Source: Polyangia bacterium
Lineage (GTDB): Bacteria; Myxococcota_A; Polyangia; Nannocystales; Nannocystaceae
Direction: 5' to 3'
NCBI GenBank assembly: GCA_030429545.1
Contig: JAUIFF010000009.1
Span: 124,001 to 188,000, forward strand
DNA length: 64,000 nucleotides
Below, in pieces: positions 46,581 to 55,917 of the stretch. The position numbers and the translations under genes are program-made. Below the pieces are notes generated by a model that did no database searches, had not been told where the DNA came from, and worked only from the letters and a program-made list of their open reading frames with translations. Each line of letters starts with the position of its first letter. Within the stretch, counting starts at the first letter, position 1.

Positions 46581-47474
46581 TTACTCGGGTTGCGGAATTT
46601 TTGCGACTTTGGCGGTGAACTCCCGCAGCTCGCGACCGCTCAGACCGGTCGCTTCGGCGGCGGCCGAGGCCGGCTGACCGGCCAGCATTCGACCGAGGGC
46701 CTGGAGCTCTAAACGTGAAAATTTTGCACTTTGTTGGCGGTAATCGACAAACGCCTCCCACGCCAGGGGCACCCAGGCGCGGGTAAACCCAGCCATGGCC
46801 TCGGCGAACACCCGGATTTCATACTGTGCATGTGCATCGAGTCGCAGGGCCAAAAAGTGCATCAGGTTGTGCAGGTCGATCTTCCAAATCCATTGCGTGT
46901 ACAACGAAACCGGAAGGATGGTGCGGGCGAGTTCACGGGCGATGCCAACGTCGCCGGCGAGTTCACGGTAGCTGGCAAAGCAGTCGGCATTGCCTTGGGC
47001 CAGCATGGTGCGCACGCGTTCACGCAGGTCGTCGGACAGCTCCGCCCCGTGGTCGCGCCCCTGCTTGTTGGTCGTCGACTGCAACGTGACCTGCTCGAGC
47101 GACGGCACATAAAACTCATCGATTGCCTCGCTGTAGCGCAGCGACATTTCGTTGACGTTGGCGGTCCGGTGACGGATCCACTGGCGCGCGACAAAAATCG
47201 GCATCTTGCAGCGGAATTTGACCTCACACATCTCAAACGGCGTGGTGTGGAGGTGGCGCATGAGGTAGCGCAGCAATCCCCGGTCGTTGCGAACCTTGCG
47301 GGTGCTCCTGCCGTAGCTGACCCGCGCGGCCTGGACGATGTCGTTGTCGTTGCCCATGTAATCGATCGGTTGGACAAACCCGTGGTCGAGTACCGGAACG
47401 ATTTTGCCGAGCAGTTCTTCGGCGCCGGGGGAGGCCGAGCGACGGGTGACAACTTCTTCGGGGAGCTGGCTCAT
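46581..47474 (-). CDS. thyX: Flavin-dependent thymidylate synthase
   Basis: ThyX makes dTMP from dUMP using FAD and methylene-THF. The signature R-H-R-x-x-x-x-N-E-x-S-x-R-Y is present at residues 101-114 ('RHRTANVNEMSLRY'). 'HTTPFEMCEVKF' and 'DLHNLMHFLALRLDAHAQYEIR' form the FAD/dUMP sites. The length of 297 aa is slightly above average because of a C-terminal helical extension. ATG 47474 is used; the frame to 47552 adds a non-family N-terminus. Iterated-motif site 46827-46836 lies in the codons of 'LDAHAQYE', next to active-site residues. Confidence 0.96.
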   Translation of the reverse strand: MSQLPEEVVTRRSASPGAEELLGKIVPVLDHGFVQPIDYMGNDNDIVQAARVSYGRSTRKVRNDRGLLRYLMRHLHTTPFEMCEVKFRCKMPIFVARQWIRHRTANVNEMSLRYSEAIDEFYVPSLEQVTLQSTTNKQGRDHGAELSDDLRERVRTMLAQGNADCFASYRELAGDVGIARELARTILPVSLYTQWIWKIDLHNLMHFLALRLDAHAQYEIRVFAEAMAGFTRAWVPLAWEAFVDYRQQSAKFSRLELQALGRMLAGQPASAAAEATGLSGRELREFTAKVAKIPQPE

Positions 47475-47696
47475 CGCGGGCGACTGTGCCACAGGCCGGT
47501 TCCGCCGCGAACCCCTGCTACGAGGCTTTGCCAGCCCTGACAGTGTACACATGTGCGGGTGGGCTCACAATCCGCGAGAGATCCCGCTGGAGCCATGGCG
47601 TTCCCCGGCGCTGAAGCTGGCCCAAGGGCCTCGCAAAAAAGGTGTGGGTACATCAAATGCCGGCGGTCATCCGTGACTTCACCGGTGGGGACAGGC

Positions 47697-48770
47697 TCAG
47701 TTTGGGGACCAACCCTGCGCCGCGTAGTCGGGATTGGCCGCGATGTAAGCCGCACAAAACGCATCGCGGGAACTCGAGTCTGCGGCATTGCTGGTACCGT
47801 TGTAGAGGTAGGCCTCGCGGACAGCCAACGCGACTGCGGTCGCCCGGTTCTCGATGGCCTGGGCCACGGCCATGCGCGAGGTGTAGTCGGGGGCGAGGGC
47901 CAGTTCTTCGGCCATACGCCACGCCTCTTCGCGCCATTCTTGTATAAGCACAAGCGTCGCATCGTTGTCGAGCGTGGTGTGGGGGACATCGCCGTCGTCG
48001 GCGGTGTCGTCGTAGCGACTCGAGATTTCGGGCATGGTGTAGATCGACGCGAGCGACAGCATTTCGTTGACCTTGTCGTGGTCCGGTTTGCGCGACTCGC
48101 CCTCTGGGGTGGTCAGTCCGATGCTGTAGAGGACAAACGGGAGGTCGCGCAAAATGTGTGCGGTCATGCCCAAAAATGCGTTGCCCATCCCGGTCAGTTC
48201 GTTGCGGTCGGCCGACTCAAAGGCCACCCGCCAAACCGGCGGCACCGCCCAGGTATCGCCGGCCTGCCACGCGTCGAACGCACGGAAGTAGTAGTCGGCA
48301 AACACGGCGTCCTCGTGGTTGACAAACGCGTTGTCCAAAAAGTAGTTCGGGTCGTTGACGACGTAGCGGTAGGTCTCGGTTGTCCGCAGGTACAACAGCC
48401 CAAACACCGCATCGTGGTCGCAGTCGAGCGGCCCCCAGCGGGTGTACATGGCATCGATCACGCGGTCGACACACTCGACCGAACCGATCGTGCAGTTGGC
48501 CTCGGTCGAGGGCGAGTAGTCGACCGGAATCGCCGGAACAAACGCGGTCCAGCCGAGAAAAAACGGGTCGTCGTAGGCCCCCGGCGAGGTGTCGGTGAGC
48601 ACCGTGTTGACGGTTGTCTGAAAGCTCAAACACCAGGCGATTTGCGCGGGGAAGGTACTGGCCGACGTGCAAAAGTCGAGGTTGACATTGGCATTGGCCG
48701 ACCAGGCATGGGCATTGGTGGGGATGGCAAAAACACTGAGCAGCGAGGCGAGAACGAACAGGCGAGACAT
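47697..48770 (-). CDS. Secreted protein, possibly DUF5995-like
   Basis: A 357-aa exported protein from ATG 48770 with AGGAG 5 nt upstream. The signal peptide ends A-H-A (about residue 21). The mature part is helical, with 'DPFFLGWTAFVPAIPVDYS', 'VFADYYFRAFDAWQAG' and 'GMGNAFLGMTAHILRDLPFVL'. The spacing resembles the DUF5995 pattern (... DP.W .. FA..YF.A .. G.NAHI..DL). That family has no known function. Cys pairs suggest disulfides. The 222-bp spacer to thyX (47475-47696) holds nothing I can support. Confidence 0.7.
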   Translation of the reverse strand: MSRLFVLASLLSVFAIPTNAHAWSANANVNLDFCTSASTFPAQIAWCLSFQTTVNTVLTDTSPGAYDDPFFLGWTAFVPAIPVDYSPSTEANCTIGSVECVDRVIDAMYTRWGPLDCDHDAVFGLLYLRTTETYRYVVNDPNYFLDNAFVNHEDAVFADYYFRAFDAWQAGDTWAVPPVWRVAFESADRNELTGMGNAFLGMTAHILRDLPFVLYSIGLTTPEGESRKPDHDKVNEMLSLASIYTMPEISSRYDDTADDGDVPHTTLDNDATLVLIQEWREEAWRMAEELALAPDYTSRMAVAQAIENRATAVALAVREAYLYNGTSNAADSSSRDAFCAAYIAANPDYAAQGWSPN

Positions 48771-49257
48771 GGGGCTCCTGACTCCGGCCCTCAGCTCCTT
48801 GTACAAGCAAGAGAACTGCGCGGTGCCGGCTCGCTCAACACGTTAGGCCGCGGGTGAGCGGTGGCCAACAGCTGAGTTTGCGATTGTTTGGAGCGTCGGT
48901 TCGCTTGCCTATACAACTGAGACGCGGCGACGCAGCTGGGTCATCGTGGGCCGAATTAGCAACTTGTGACTACCCGAGGTCCCGGCACAGGCCCGCGTGC
49001 GCGGGCTGTGGGAGCGCCGCGCATAGTTGGCAACCGAGCCGCGATACCGGTCAAATCTCCAGGTGTTCCAACCAGTTGGAAATCGCAGCGCGGCGTCGGA
49101 CGTTGACCAATTAGCCGGTATACTATGCCGCGCCGAACCATGCTGAAGTCGAACCGACAACTTTTGCGCGGTCACCCAAACCTGTTTGGGCTGTGCAAAG
49201 TTTGCCGTGCAAACGCGGCCCCAGCCGCTACCTGCATGAGAGCCGAGGGGGAGGTCC
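48771..49257. other. Divergent intergenic region of 487 bp
   Basis: Between the secreted-protein gene and the TonB-like gene I see no convincing ORF on either strand. TATACT at 49119-49124 is a good -10 hexamer pointing toward the TonB-like gene, leaving a leader of about 125 nt with GGGGGAGG before ATG 49258. No clear -35 is at the expected distance. Confidence 0.4.
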
Positions 49258-50280
49258 ATGCCCCGTAGGCGCGACGAAAGTTCGACGATCGCCCTGATCA
49301 TTGCGATGTTGCTCGGCTCAGGGCTGTTTCACCTGGTGTTGTGGCCCCTCGGCGACCGGGTGTTGAAGTGGCAATGGCCGGCCAGTGACCTCCCCAGCTC
49401 CGACGGATTTATGGAGGTGACCCTGCTGGAGCCGCCCGAAGATATCGACCCCGAGCTCGAGAAGCTGCTCGACGGCGAGGGCAAGCTCGTCCAGCAAGAT
49501 CGTCGACTCAACGAGGAGCGCCCCGACGACACCGACCACCTCGCCGAGTTCGACCAAAAAGTCGAGCGTGAGCAGCGGGCCCCCAACCGCCGCAAGCAAC
49601 CCGGTGACCGCCCGCAGGTACCGGGCCAGGATTCCGATGCCAACCAACCGTCCAAGCGACCCGGTAAAGCTGTGCATCCCTCGCCATCGCGCGACCCGTC
49701 GCAAAGCTCAGGGGCCCAGGATGAGGGCGACGGCGAGCAGACCCCCAACCAGGCAGACGCGGCCAACGACGGCTCGCTGCCCAAAAAGCCAGGTGCAAGT
49801 GGTGGCGACCTTCGCGGCCTGCGCGGCACCACCCAGGACATGCACAAGGTGTTTGGCACACCCGGCTCGTTCGACAACCTCCGCGAGCTCGACGAGGGCG
49901 ACGAAAACATCCTCAACTCCCGCCGGTGGAAGTACGCCTCGTTTTTCAACCGCGTGCGCAACTCGATAGCCCAGCACTGGGACCCGGTTAGCGTCCACAA
50001 AACCCACGACCCAACGGGCTCACGCTGGGGCACGGCAACCCGGTTTACCCAGTTGGCGATCACCCTCAACCCCGAGGGGGCACTCGTCCGGGTTCGTGTT
50101 GCCAAGCCCTGTGGTGTGTTGATCCTCGACGAAGAGGCGATTCGGGCCGTGCGCTCGGCCGCACCGTTTGTCAATCCTCCGCGGCAGCTGGTCGACAAAA
50201 ACTCCGGCAACATCGAGTTTTTGTTTGGCTTTATCTTCGAGCTCGATGGCAAACCGCGGATCTTTCGCATCAAGCGGTAG
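49258..50280 (+). CDS. TonB-like energy-transducer family protein
   Basis: A 340-aa protein with one N-terminal transmembrane helix ('STIALIIAMLLGSGLFHLVLW', residues about 9-29). A long disordered Pro/Gln/Asp/Ser-rich spacer (about 60-200) follows, then a TonB C-terminal domain ('RVRNSIAQHWDPVSV', 'LDEEAIRAVRSAAPFVNPPRQL', 'FGFIFELDGKPRIFRIKR'). This is the TonB/TolA layout: inner-membrane anchor, periplasm-spanning linker and outer-membrane contact. No ExbB/ExbD neighbours are present. ATG 49258 follows GGGGGAGG at a normal distance. Confidence 0.88.
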   Translation: MPRRRDESSTIALIIAMLLGSGLFHLVLWPLGDRVLKWQWPASDLPSSDGFMEVTLLEPPEDIDPELEKLLDGEGKLVQQDRRLNEERPDDTDHLAEFDQKVEREQRAPNRRKQPGDRPQVPGQDSDANQPSKRPGKAVHPSPSRDPSQSSGAQDEGDGEQTPNQADAANDGSLPKKPGASGGDLRGLRGTTQDMHKVFGTPGSFDNLRELDEGDENILNSRRWKYASFFNRVRNSIAQHWDPVSVHKTHDPTGSRWGTATRFTQLAITLNPEGALVRVRVAKPCGVLILDEEAIRAVRSAAPFVNPPRQLVDKNSGNIEFLFGFIFELDGKPRIFRIKR

Positions 50281-50334
50281 GTTCCGTTGACCATGTAGCT
50301 TGTATGTGCACTGGTTGTGCCGCGCCAAAAAAAC

Positions 50335-50360
50335 GGCGGGCCGCCACTACGGGGCCCGCC
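50335..50360 (-). terminator. Rho-independent terminator (minus strand)
   Basis: A perfect 8-bp stem GGCGGGCC (50335-50342) / GGCCCGCC (50353-50360) is followed, on the minus strand, by the complement of AAAAAAA (50327-50333), i.e. a T-tract. It terminates the lipoprotein gene ending at 50394. Confidence 0.85.
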
Positions 50361-50393
50361 AACGATAGCTCGATAGATAGAGCGGTCGGTTGG

Positions 50394-51596
50394 TTACAGG
50401 GGTTCGCCGTTACACAAAACGGGTTTATACGGTGCTGCGAGGTTCGTACAGCTCCCCTGTTGCATCATCGGGCCCACCGGGTCTGTATCACCCGTGGATG
50501 GGTCGACGGTGAAAAGCACAGCATTGCTCGAGCAGGCATAGATCGTGTTGTTGAGCGGATGCAGCTCAATGCCCACGGTCCCGAAGTTAAAGGTCAGTGG
50601 CTCAAGCGGGGTGGCCATCCCGGTGTCTGGGTCGACGCTATACAGGAAGTCGGTGCTGCCATTGATCGCGTAGAGCCCTTGGAGCTCGTCCGACCAGGTC
50701 GCACCGCCTGTACCCCAGTTGAATCCAAGTGCACCCACCGTTTGAGCCATACCCGATTGGGTGTCGATCGAAATGGTTTCGTCCTGGGTACTTGCAACAC
50801 CAAAGAGTTCGACAGCCTGGTCCGAGGTAATGCCGTTGACGCCACTAAAACCGCCGTAGCTGCCGATTTGCGTGACTTCACAGGTACATGGGTCGATCAG
50901 GTCAAGGGCCGAGCCGCCGCGCGAGGCATAGAGCTCGTTGACCCGGCTAAACGTCAGCGACGGGTAGCTATCGTTGGTGTTGAGAACACAGACGTCGGTC
51001 GCCAAGCCGGTGTTGATATCGACTTTTTGCAGGGTGTGGGTCGAGTTCTCGATGCTCAGCAGCCATTCTGGGGGTTCATCGCCGCCACCGGTATCAGTAT
51101 CGGTGTCGGTATCGGTGTCGGTATCGGTGTCGGTACCTGAATCCGTCGGGTCGTCCGTGGTCGCGTCGGTGGGGTCGTCCGTGGTCGCGTCGGTTGGATC
51201 ATCCGTGGTGGCATCGGTGGGGTCGTCCGTGGTCGCGTCGGTGGGGTCGTCCGTGGTCGCGTCGGTGGGGTCATCCGTGGTCGCGTCGGTGGGGTCGTCC
51301 GTGGTCGCGTTGGTGGGGTCGTCCGTCGTCGGCCCCGCGGTGTCGGTGGTTGTATCTTCGGTGTCCGAGCCCGCATCGCTTCCGCTTGGACTTGTGCCGT
51401 CGGTATCCGAGTTCGACCCGGTCGGCGAGGTTGTGGCCGATGGATCATCCGAGTCGCTACCGTCGGTCGTCGTCTCCGAGCCCGAGCCGGTCTCGCCAGA
51501 GCCTTCACCCGGATCGCTTCCGCAGGCGGCGAGCGACAGGGCAAGGGCCGCAGTCATCAAGTGGGGCGCCCAGCCAAAATAATTCTTAATCGACAT
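50394..51596 (-). CDS. Lipoprotein with TTDDPTDA repeats and beta-propeller-like domain
   Basis: The 400-aa protein starts at ATG 51596. The signal peptide has lipobox L-A-A-C (about residue 25). Residues about 30-175 are a Ser/Thr/Asp/Gly linker with eight 8-residue units of the T-T-D-D-P-T-D-A type and a run of T-D repeats. The C-terminal 220 residues look like a short beta-propeller: repeated 'IDTQSGMAQTVGALGF', 'VDPDTGMATPLEPLTF', 'VDPSTGDTDPVGPM' strands. Such linkers are typical of Nannocystaceae surface lipoproteins. Function unknown. Confidence 0.88.
   Translation of the reverse strand: MSIKNYFGWAPHLMTAALALSLAACGSDPGEGSGETGSGSETTTDGSDSDDPSATTSPTGSNSDTDGTSPSGSDAGSDTEDTTTDTAGPTTDDPTNATTDDPTDATTDDPTDATTDDPTDATTDDPTDATTDDPTDATTDDPTDATTDDPTDSGTDTDTDTDTDTDTDTGGGDEPPEWLLSIENSTHTLQKVDINTGLATDVCVLNTNDSYPSLTFSRVNELYASRGGSALDLIDPCTCEVTQIGSYGGFSGVNGITSDQAVELFGVASTQDETISIDTQSGMAQTVGALGFNWGTGGATWSDELQGLYAINGSTDFLYSVDPDTGMATPLEPLTFNFGTVGIELHPLNNTIYACSSNAVLFTVDPSTGDTDPVGPMMQQGSCTNLAAPYKPVLCNGEPL
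51146..51338 (-). repeat. Eight 24-bp tandem repeats in the lipoprotein linker
   Basis: Eight units of about 24 bp centred on GTGGGGTCGTCCGTGGTCGC encode T-T-D-D-P-T-D-A on the minus strand. Units differ by a few bases. It is a coding minisatellite, not a CRISPR, because there are no spacers. Confidence 0.9.
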
Positions 51597-51887
51597 GTCC
51601 TAAAGGCTATCTTTATAGGGTGGGGGATGAAAGCCCCATGTGTCGCAAAATTGGTGTCGGCCCGCCGGCCGCTGCGAAATTTTGGCCTTTAGCGAGTTAA
51701 ATTTTACATGTCTTATTAGTCATGTGTGTTTGGGGTGGGGCGTATGGGCCACAGCTCGACTTGTGGTTGTGCTGGGTACATGGCGATGCCGCGCAGTACT
51801 GTGGTGGTACCATAGGATATATGTATCAACATTTAAATTGAACCTTCGCGTTGCATAAGCAATGTTTTCGCGGGTAACCAATAAAAA
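51597..51887. other. AT-rich intergenic region
   Basis: About 290 bp, visibly richer in A+T than the surroundings (e.g. 51690-51720, 51815-51845). It contains TATAAA on the minus strand (about 51614-51619) at a position fitting a -10 for the lipoprotein gene, plus the imperfect palindromes ACATGTCTTATTAGTCATGT (51706-51725) and GCATAAGC. No protein-coding frame is convincing. It could hold a small RNA, but nothing shows one. Confidence 0.4.
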
Positions 51888-51911
51888 CAGGCACCCCCTT
51901 CGGAGTGCCTG
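51888..51911 (-). terminator. Rho-independent terminator (minus strand)
   Basis: CAGGCAC (51888-51894) pairs with GTGCCTG (51905-51911) around a C/T-rich loop. AATAAAAA on the plus side becomes a T-tract on the minus strand. It ends the TPR gene transcript. Confidence 0.8.
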
Positions 51912-51928
51912 ATTCGCGCGAGACCTGC

Positions 51929-53953
51929 TTAGTTTTGCTGGTTTTTCGGAGGAGGCAAAGTCTGCAGGATCTTGGTGAACTCAGGATGGTTGGGCACCAT
52001 CTGCAACGCCGCGGTACACACTTGGCGGCACTCACCAAACATATTGGCGTCGCGCATACAGCTGGCGAGGTTGATCACCGGGTCGAGCTCGCGGGGATTG
52101 AGGGCGACGACTGCACGCAGGTGGTCGACGGCCTCGCGCGGGCGCCCCTGCTTGCGCAAAATGGCGGCGATCAGGTTGCGAATCTCGGCGTCGTTGGGGC
52201 GCAGGCGGACGGCATTGTTGAGGTGACCGAGGGCTGCGTTGTCGCCTTCGGTACCGCGGACGGCGAGGGCGAGCATCAGGTGAGGTTGCCAGTAGCGGGG
52301 TTCCTGGGTGATCACGCTGCGCAGGAACACGGCGGCCTCCTGCTGCTTTTTGGGCGAGGACGAACGCACCGCTTCGATCGCGGCGTCGTAGCGCTCCTCG
52401 AAGTTGTCGACCGTCAACACCAGCATGGCGCGGCGGGCAAAGGCGTCGTCGTCGAGGGTGCGGCGCTTGAGGCCTAGGAGTTTCTCGAGGTACGGACGGG
52501 CCTTTTCGGGGGAGTCTCCACCCACGTACATGTTGGCGGCGTAGCGCAACACCGTCGCGTTTTCAGGCTGGCGCTCGGCGGCCGCGAGCAACAGCTGCCC
52601 GGCGAGCTCGTTGCCCTCTTCTTCGTAGAGGTCGAGGAGCATGTCCAGCGAGGTCTTGGCGATTCGCGGCAGCTCGATGGCGGCCTGCAGCAGTTGCATG
52701 GCCTCCTTGCGATCCTCCTCGAGGTTGTCGTCGTCGTCGCTGTCCCACAGGACATTGGCGAGGTCGCCGTAGGCACTGGGGACCTTGCCCTCTTCGATGG
52801 CGCGCCGCAAAAACGGCTCGGCCTCGTCGAACTCGTCGTTTTGGATCATCAACCCACCGAGCTGGCCGAGGATCTGCGGGTGTTCGTTGCCCTGCTCAAC
52901 GACAAACTTGGCGACCTTCAACGCGTTTTCGAGGTCACCGGCTGAGTTCAGGGTGTCGATAAACGAGGCCGCAACCTGGGCGTTGCGCGGGTCGAGGTTG
53001 AGGGCCTGTTGGAAGGCATTGACCGCGCCGCCCAGGTCACCGATCCGCCGCAGGACGACGGCGAGGTGAAACCAGGCACCCTGGTCGGTCTTGCGTTTTT
53101 GGGCGCCTGTGGCCAACGCTTGCAACGACAGCGGGATGGCTCCCTGGTCGGGCTGGTTGGCGATCAGGATGTCGGTCATGGCGTGGATCGCCTGCATCGC
53201 AACATCCATGGTCGGCGCGCGGTTGATGGCGTCGACAAGTGGGGCGAGCAGTTGGTTGGACGTGGTCGGCACACAGCGGCCTTGCAGCGCGCTGAGGTTG
53301 CCAAGCCCGACCAAAAACGAAACCAGTGCCTGGTAGTTGTCAGTGCCAAATGCCTTGTCCCACGAAGCCGACTTGAGCTCGGCGCCTAGTTCCGTGGCCA
53401 TGTCGCCAAGCATCGTGTGCAGCTGCGGGCCGAGAGTGTCGGGTGCACCCTGAAACGACCAGGTCTTGATGTCTTTGACGGTTTCGCCTTCGACCTCAAC
53501 CATGCGGGCGGTCAACTTGAGGTTGTCCTCCTCGACATGCATGTTGGTGACCATGCCTTTTTTGGCATTGGGAAACCGGCCGATGCCCTCGATGATCCGC
53601 TCGTCCGACCAGTCCTCGCGAAACACCATGAGTGCCGGGACCTGTTGGCCGTTTTCGAGTTGTTGCATCGCGGTGAACACCGGGGCAGCAGCTTTGGGAC
53701 CGAGCTGGGCGAGCTCCTGGGCCCACCACCGCTGAACACCCATGGCCAGCGGGGCGCCCTTGCCCTCGTTGGTACAGGCGATCGGCAGGGCGACGAACTC
53801 GACGGTCGCAGCCGCGGCGACGAGCTCGGGGCTTCCGCCACCTTGGCCGTCGAGGGGCGCTTCGCCATCTTCGCCGGACTCGTCGATCATCAACTCGCCG
53901 TCGCCGAGGTCTTCAATTTCTTGGGGGTCGAATTCGTTTTGGTCTTCGGCCAT
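51929..53953 (-). CDS. TPR-repeat protein
   Basis: A 674-aa probably cytoplasmic protein from ATG 53953; the frame upstream to 54073 is not convincing. The N-terminal 60 residues are acidic. Residues about 70-290 form a globular alpha/beta region ('VEFVALPIACTNEGKGAP'). The C-terminal 370 residues are TPRs with recurrent 'A..F..AL.LDP.NA' steps, such as 'GGAVNAFQQALNLDPRNAQVA' and 'AAILRKQGRPREAVDHLRAVVALNPRELDP' (read in parts). These are protein-interaction scaffolds. No enzyme motif is seen. It is transcribed away from a divergent lipoprotein gene. Confidence 0.88.
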   Translation of the reverse strand: MAEDQNEFDPQEIEDLGDGELMIDESGEDGEAPLDGQGGGSPELVAAAATVEFVALPIACTNEGKGAPLAMGVQRWWAQELAQLGPKAAAPVFTAMQQLENGQQVPALMVFREDWSDERIIEGIGRFPNAKKGMVTNMHVEEDNLKLTARMVEVEGETVKDIKTWSFQGAPDTLGPQLHTMLGDMATELGAELKSASWDKAFGTDNYQALVSFLVGLGNLSALQGRCVPTTSNQLLAPLVDAINRAPTMDVAMQAIHAMTDILIANQPDQGAIPLSLQALATGAQKRKTDQGAWFHLAVVLRRIGDLGGAVNAFQQALNLDPRNAQVAASFIDTLNSAGDLENALKVAKFVVEQGNEHPQILGQLGGLMIQNDEFDEAEPFLRRAIEEGKVPSAYGDLANVLWDSDDDDNLEEDRKEAMQLLQAAIELPRIAKTSLDMLLDLYEEEGNELAGQLLLAAAERQPENATVLRYAANMYVGGDSPEKARPYLEKLLGLKRRTLDDDAFARRAMLVLTVDNFEERYDAAIEAVRSSSPKKQQEAAVFLRSVITQEPRYWQPHLMLALAVRGTEGDNAALGHLNNAVRLRPNDAEIRNLIAAILRKQGRPREAVDHLRAVVALNPRELDPVINLASCMRDANMFGECRQVCTAALQMVPNHPEFTKILQTLPPPKNQQN

Positions 53954-54214
53954 ATGGCGCGCAAGCGTGCCGCAAGCGCCCCGGGGGTGCAAGCCGGCGC
54001 AGCCCTGATTTCTCACCCCGCGGTTGGTCAGTTGCCATACGACCAGCACGGTTGCGGGCAGCGTTGTGGCCAAAACTGCAAGGCGCAGTTGGTGTTGGTG
54101 GCGGGCAGGGTGCCAGCGGCGAGCTGGTCATGGGAGCTAAAACCCACAAAGACAACCCGCAACGGGCGTTTTGCCGAACGGCTGCGGCTCACTGGCCTGC
54201 TACTATCGGCGAAG

Positions 54215-55777
54215 TTGCGACTATCGTTTCCAGACGCCGCGGGCACGACCCGGCCTGCCCGGCTGTTGACCGGAGTCAAATCACGCAGGTCCTGGCTCCT
54301 CGCGATCTTCGTGGCAGCCGGTTGTTCGCAGCCGCAGGTCGACGCGCGAGCGGTCTGGCTCGATGGCGAGATCGCCGAGGACGGCTCGCGCACGCTCCAT
54401 GCCTACGCCCACGGGGTGACGACGGACTACCGCATCCTCAACCGGGCACAGACGGCAGCCGACGAGCAGCTGGTGGTTGCCCTGTCGCCGGATGGTCGCG
54501 GCGCATTGGTGCGAGCCTTGCCAGCCGGCGTGTTTGACCAGCTCGGCAGCGACGACGAGTTTCGAATCGCCTACCTCGACTTTGCCACCCATCGCGTGTT
54601 GCCGATCGCGTTTCCTGTGAGTGCGGCGGCCGAGCAGACACTCGGGTTTAGTCCCCAGGGAGACATTCTCTTGTGGCACACCGACGAGGACCCGACGTTT
54701 TGGTGGGTTTCCCTAAGCGGCGAGCTCACCACCCAAGACGGGGTGATCCAGCCAAATCTGCAACGGCGGTACAGCGGTGGCCTCGAGCAGCAGCGCACAC
54801 GGGCGATCTTTGCTGCAGATACAAACATCGTGTTTCACATCGAAGTCGATCCAGCTGGTGTGGCGTTGCCTGGTGGTCACGTCATTGCCGAGCGTTACAC
54901 GCACAAGAACATTTCGGAGCAAGCCCTCGGATTCACCACGCTCTCGAACGACTTTCCGCTCGGTTCTTTGTCGACTGAAGGTTGTACTGATCGCCAGCAA
55001 CGCTGCGAGCTGGCGCGGGTCGATCCCGACGGTCACGGGATCACGGTTCAAAGTGTCGAAGGCTCGCAATGCCTACTACAACGCTGGTCGTGGCAGGACG
55101 AGCCGGGCACTGCTCCGATCTGCGTGTTGTGGAACGACGGTCCTCCCGAGTTGGTGTTTGGCGAGCTGATCGCCGCGATTTCGCCGAGCCAATACGTATT
55201 TGTTTCGGGCCAGGGCATCACGATTTATGACTGGGTGTTAGGCGACGTCAAAACCCGCCCGTGGATTGTCGCCGACAACCGGATCGAGGTGCACACCTCC
55301 CGCGACGGTCGCCGAGTGGTTGCTGTGTCGCCGGCGGGTCCGATTTTGGCGGCCAGCGAAGATGGCATCGAAGTCGTCAACATCGAGCAGATCAATTGCG
55401 ATGTGCCCCAGCCCATGGTTGTTTCGCCCAATGGCCAATGGGCCGCCTGGGTCTGCAGTTCGGCCCCCTCGGGCTTTGACCTCGAGACCGAGGATACGGC
55501 CACCGTCGTCCGGGTTTCGGCCGCCGGCCTAGAGCAGCATCAGGGCGTGCCCATGTGGGTCTCGGCGATCGACGACCACGGCGACCTCATGATGTGGAGC
55601 CGCACCAACCCATGGGTGCTGACCGAGACCAAACAGCCCCCGGATGCTCCGCGAAACTTGTATATCCTAGGAGCCGACCAATCGCTCGCCCGGGCGCAAA
55701 CCTTAGAGCCCGACCCCGTGCTGAGCTACGGGCTCGACATGGTGGGTGTGCAGTGGATCGCTGCGCAGCCGCTGTAG
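54215..55777 (+). CDS. Lipoprotein with beta-propeller-like repeats
   Basis: About 520 aa. The lipobox is V-A-A-G-C in 'WLLAIFVAAGCSQ'. The start is uncertain. TTG 54215 lies 8 nt after TACTAT (54201-54206) and gives a long basic n-region; TTG 54266 gives a conventional signal peptide. The much longer frame from 53417 is antisense to the TPR gene and spurious. The mature protein is beta-rich, with WD40/TolB-like blades ('VALSPDGRGALVRAL', 'LGFSPQGDILLWHT', 'VVAVSPAGPILAASEDG', 'VVSPNGQWAAWVC'). Its role is unknown; a surface binding protein is likely. Iterated-motif site 54814-54823 is inside. Confidence 0.78.
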   Translation: MRLSFPDAAGTTRPARLLTGVKSRRSWLLAIFVAAGCSQPQVDARAVWLDGEIAEDGSRTLHAYAHGVTTDYRILNRAQTAADEQLVVALSPDGRGALVRALPAGVFDQLGSDDEFRIAYLDFATHRVLPIAFPVSAAAEQTLGFSPQGDILLWHTDEDPTFWWVSLSGELTTQDGVIQPNLQRRYSGGLEQQRTRAIFAADTNIVFHIEVDPAGVALPGGHVIAERYTHKNISEQALGFTTLSNDFPLGSLSTEGCTDRQQRCELARVDPDGHGITVQSVEGSQCLLQRWSWQDEPGTAPICVLWNDGPPELVFGELIAAISPSQYVFVSGQGITIYDWVLGDVKTRPWIVADNRIEVHTSRDGRRVVAVSPAGPILAASEDGIEVVNIEQINCDVPQPMVVSPNGQWAAWVCSSAPSGFDLETEDTATVVRVSAAGLEQHQGVPMWVSAIDDHGDLMMWSRTNPWVLTETKQPPDAPRNLYILGADQSLARAQTLEPDPVLSYGLDMVGVQWIAAQPL

Positions 55778-55917
55778 CACCTGACGAGCATATCCAGATG
55801 TTCAGGCTTTGGTGATGTATCTGCACTGGGTCGCCCTGCCGCAAACGAGCAACGCTGCGAAAACGCCCCGTCGCCGACGATGCCATGGAGCCCCGCGAGT
55901 GTGGCATGCTCCCCGGC

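Noticed and set aside
47553-48857. 434-codon plus-strand frame opposite the secreted protein and reaching into the thyX spacer
   Set aside because: The minus-strand frame has a signal peptide and a good Shine-Dalgarno; the plus frame has neither and no recognisable motifs.
51146-51338. Possible CRISPR array
   Set aside because: The 24-bp units are contiguous without spacers and encode an in-frame linker.
53417-54214. N-terminal 266 codons of the frame leading to the propeller lipoprotein
   Set aside because: They are antisense to the start of the TPR gene; the lipoprotein signal sequence begins only after 54215.
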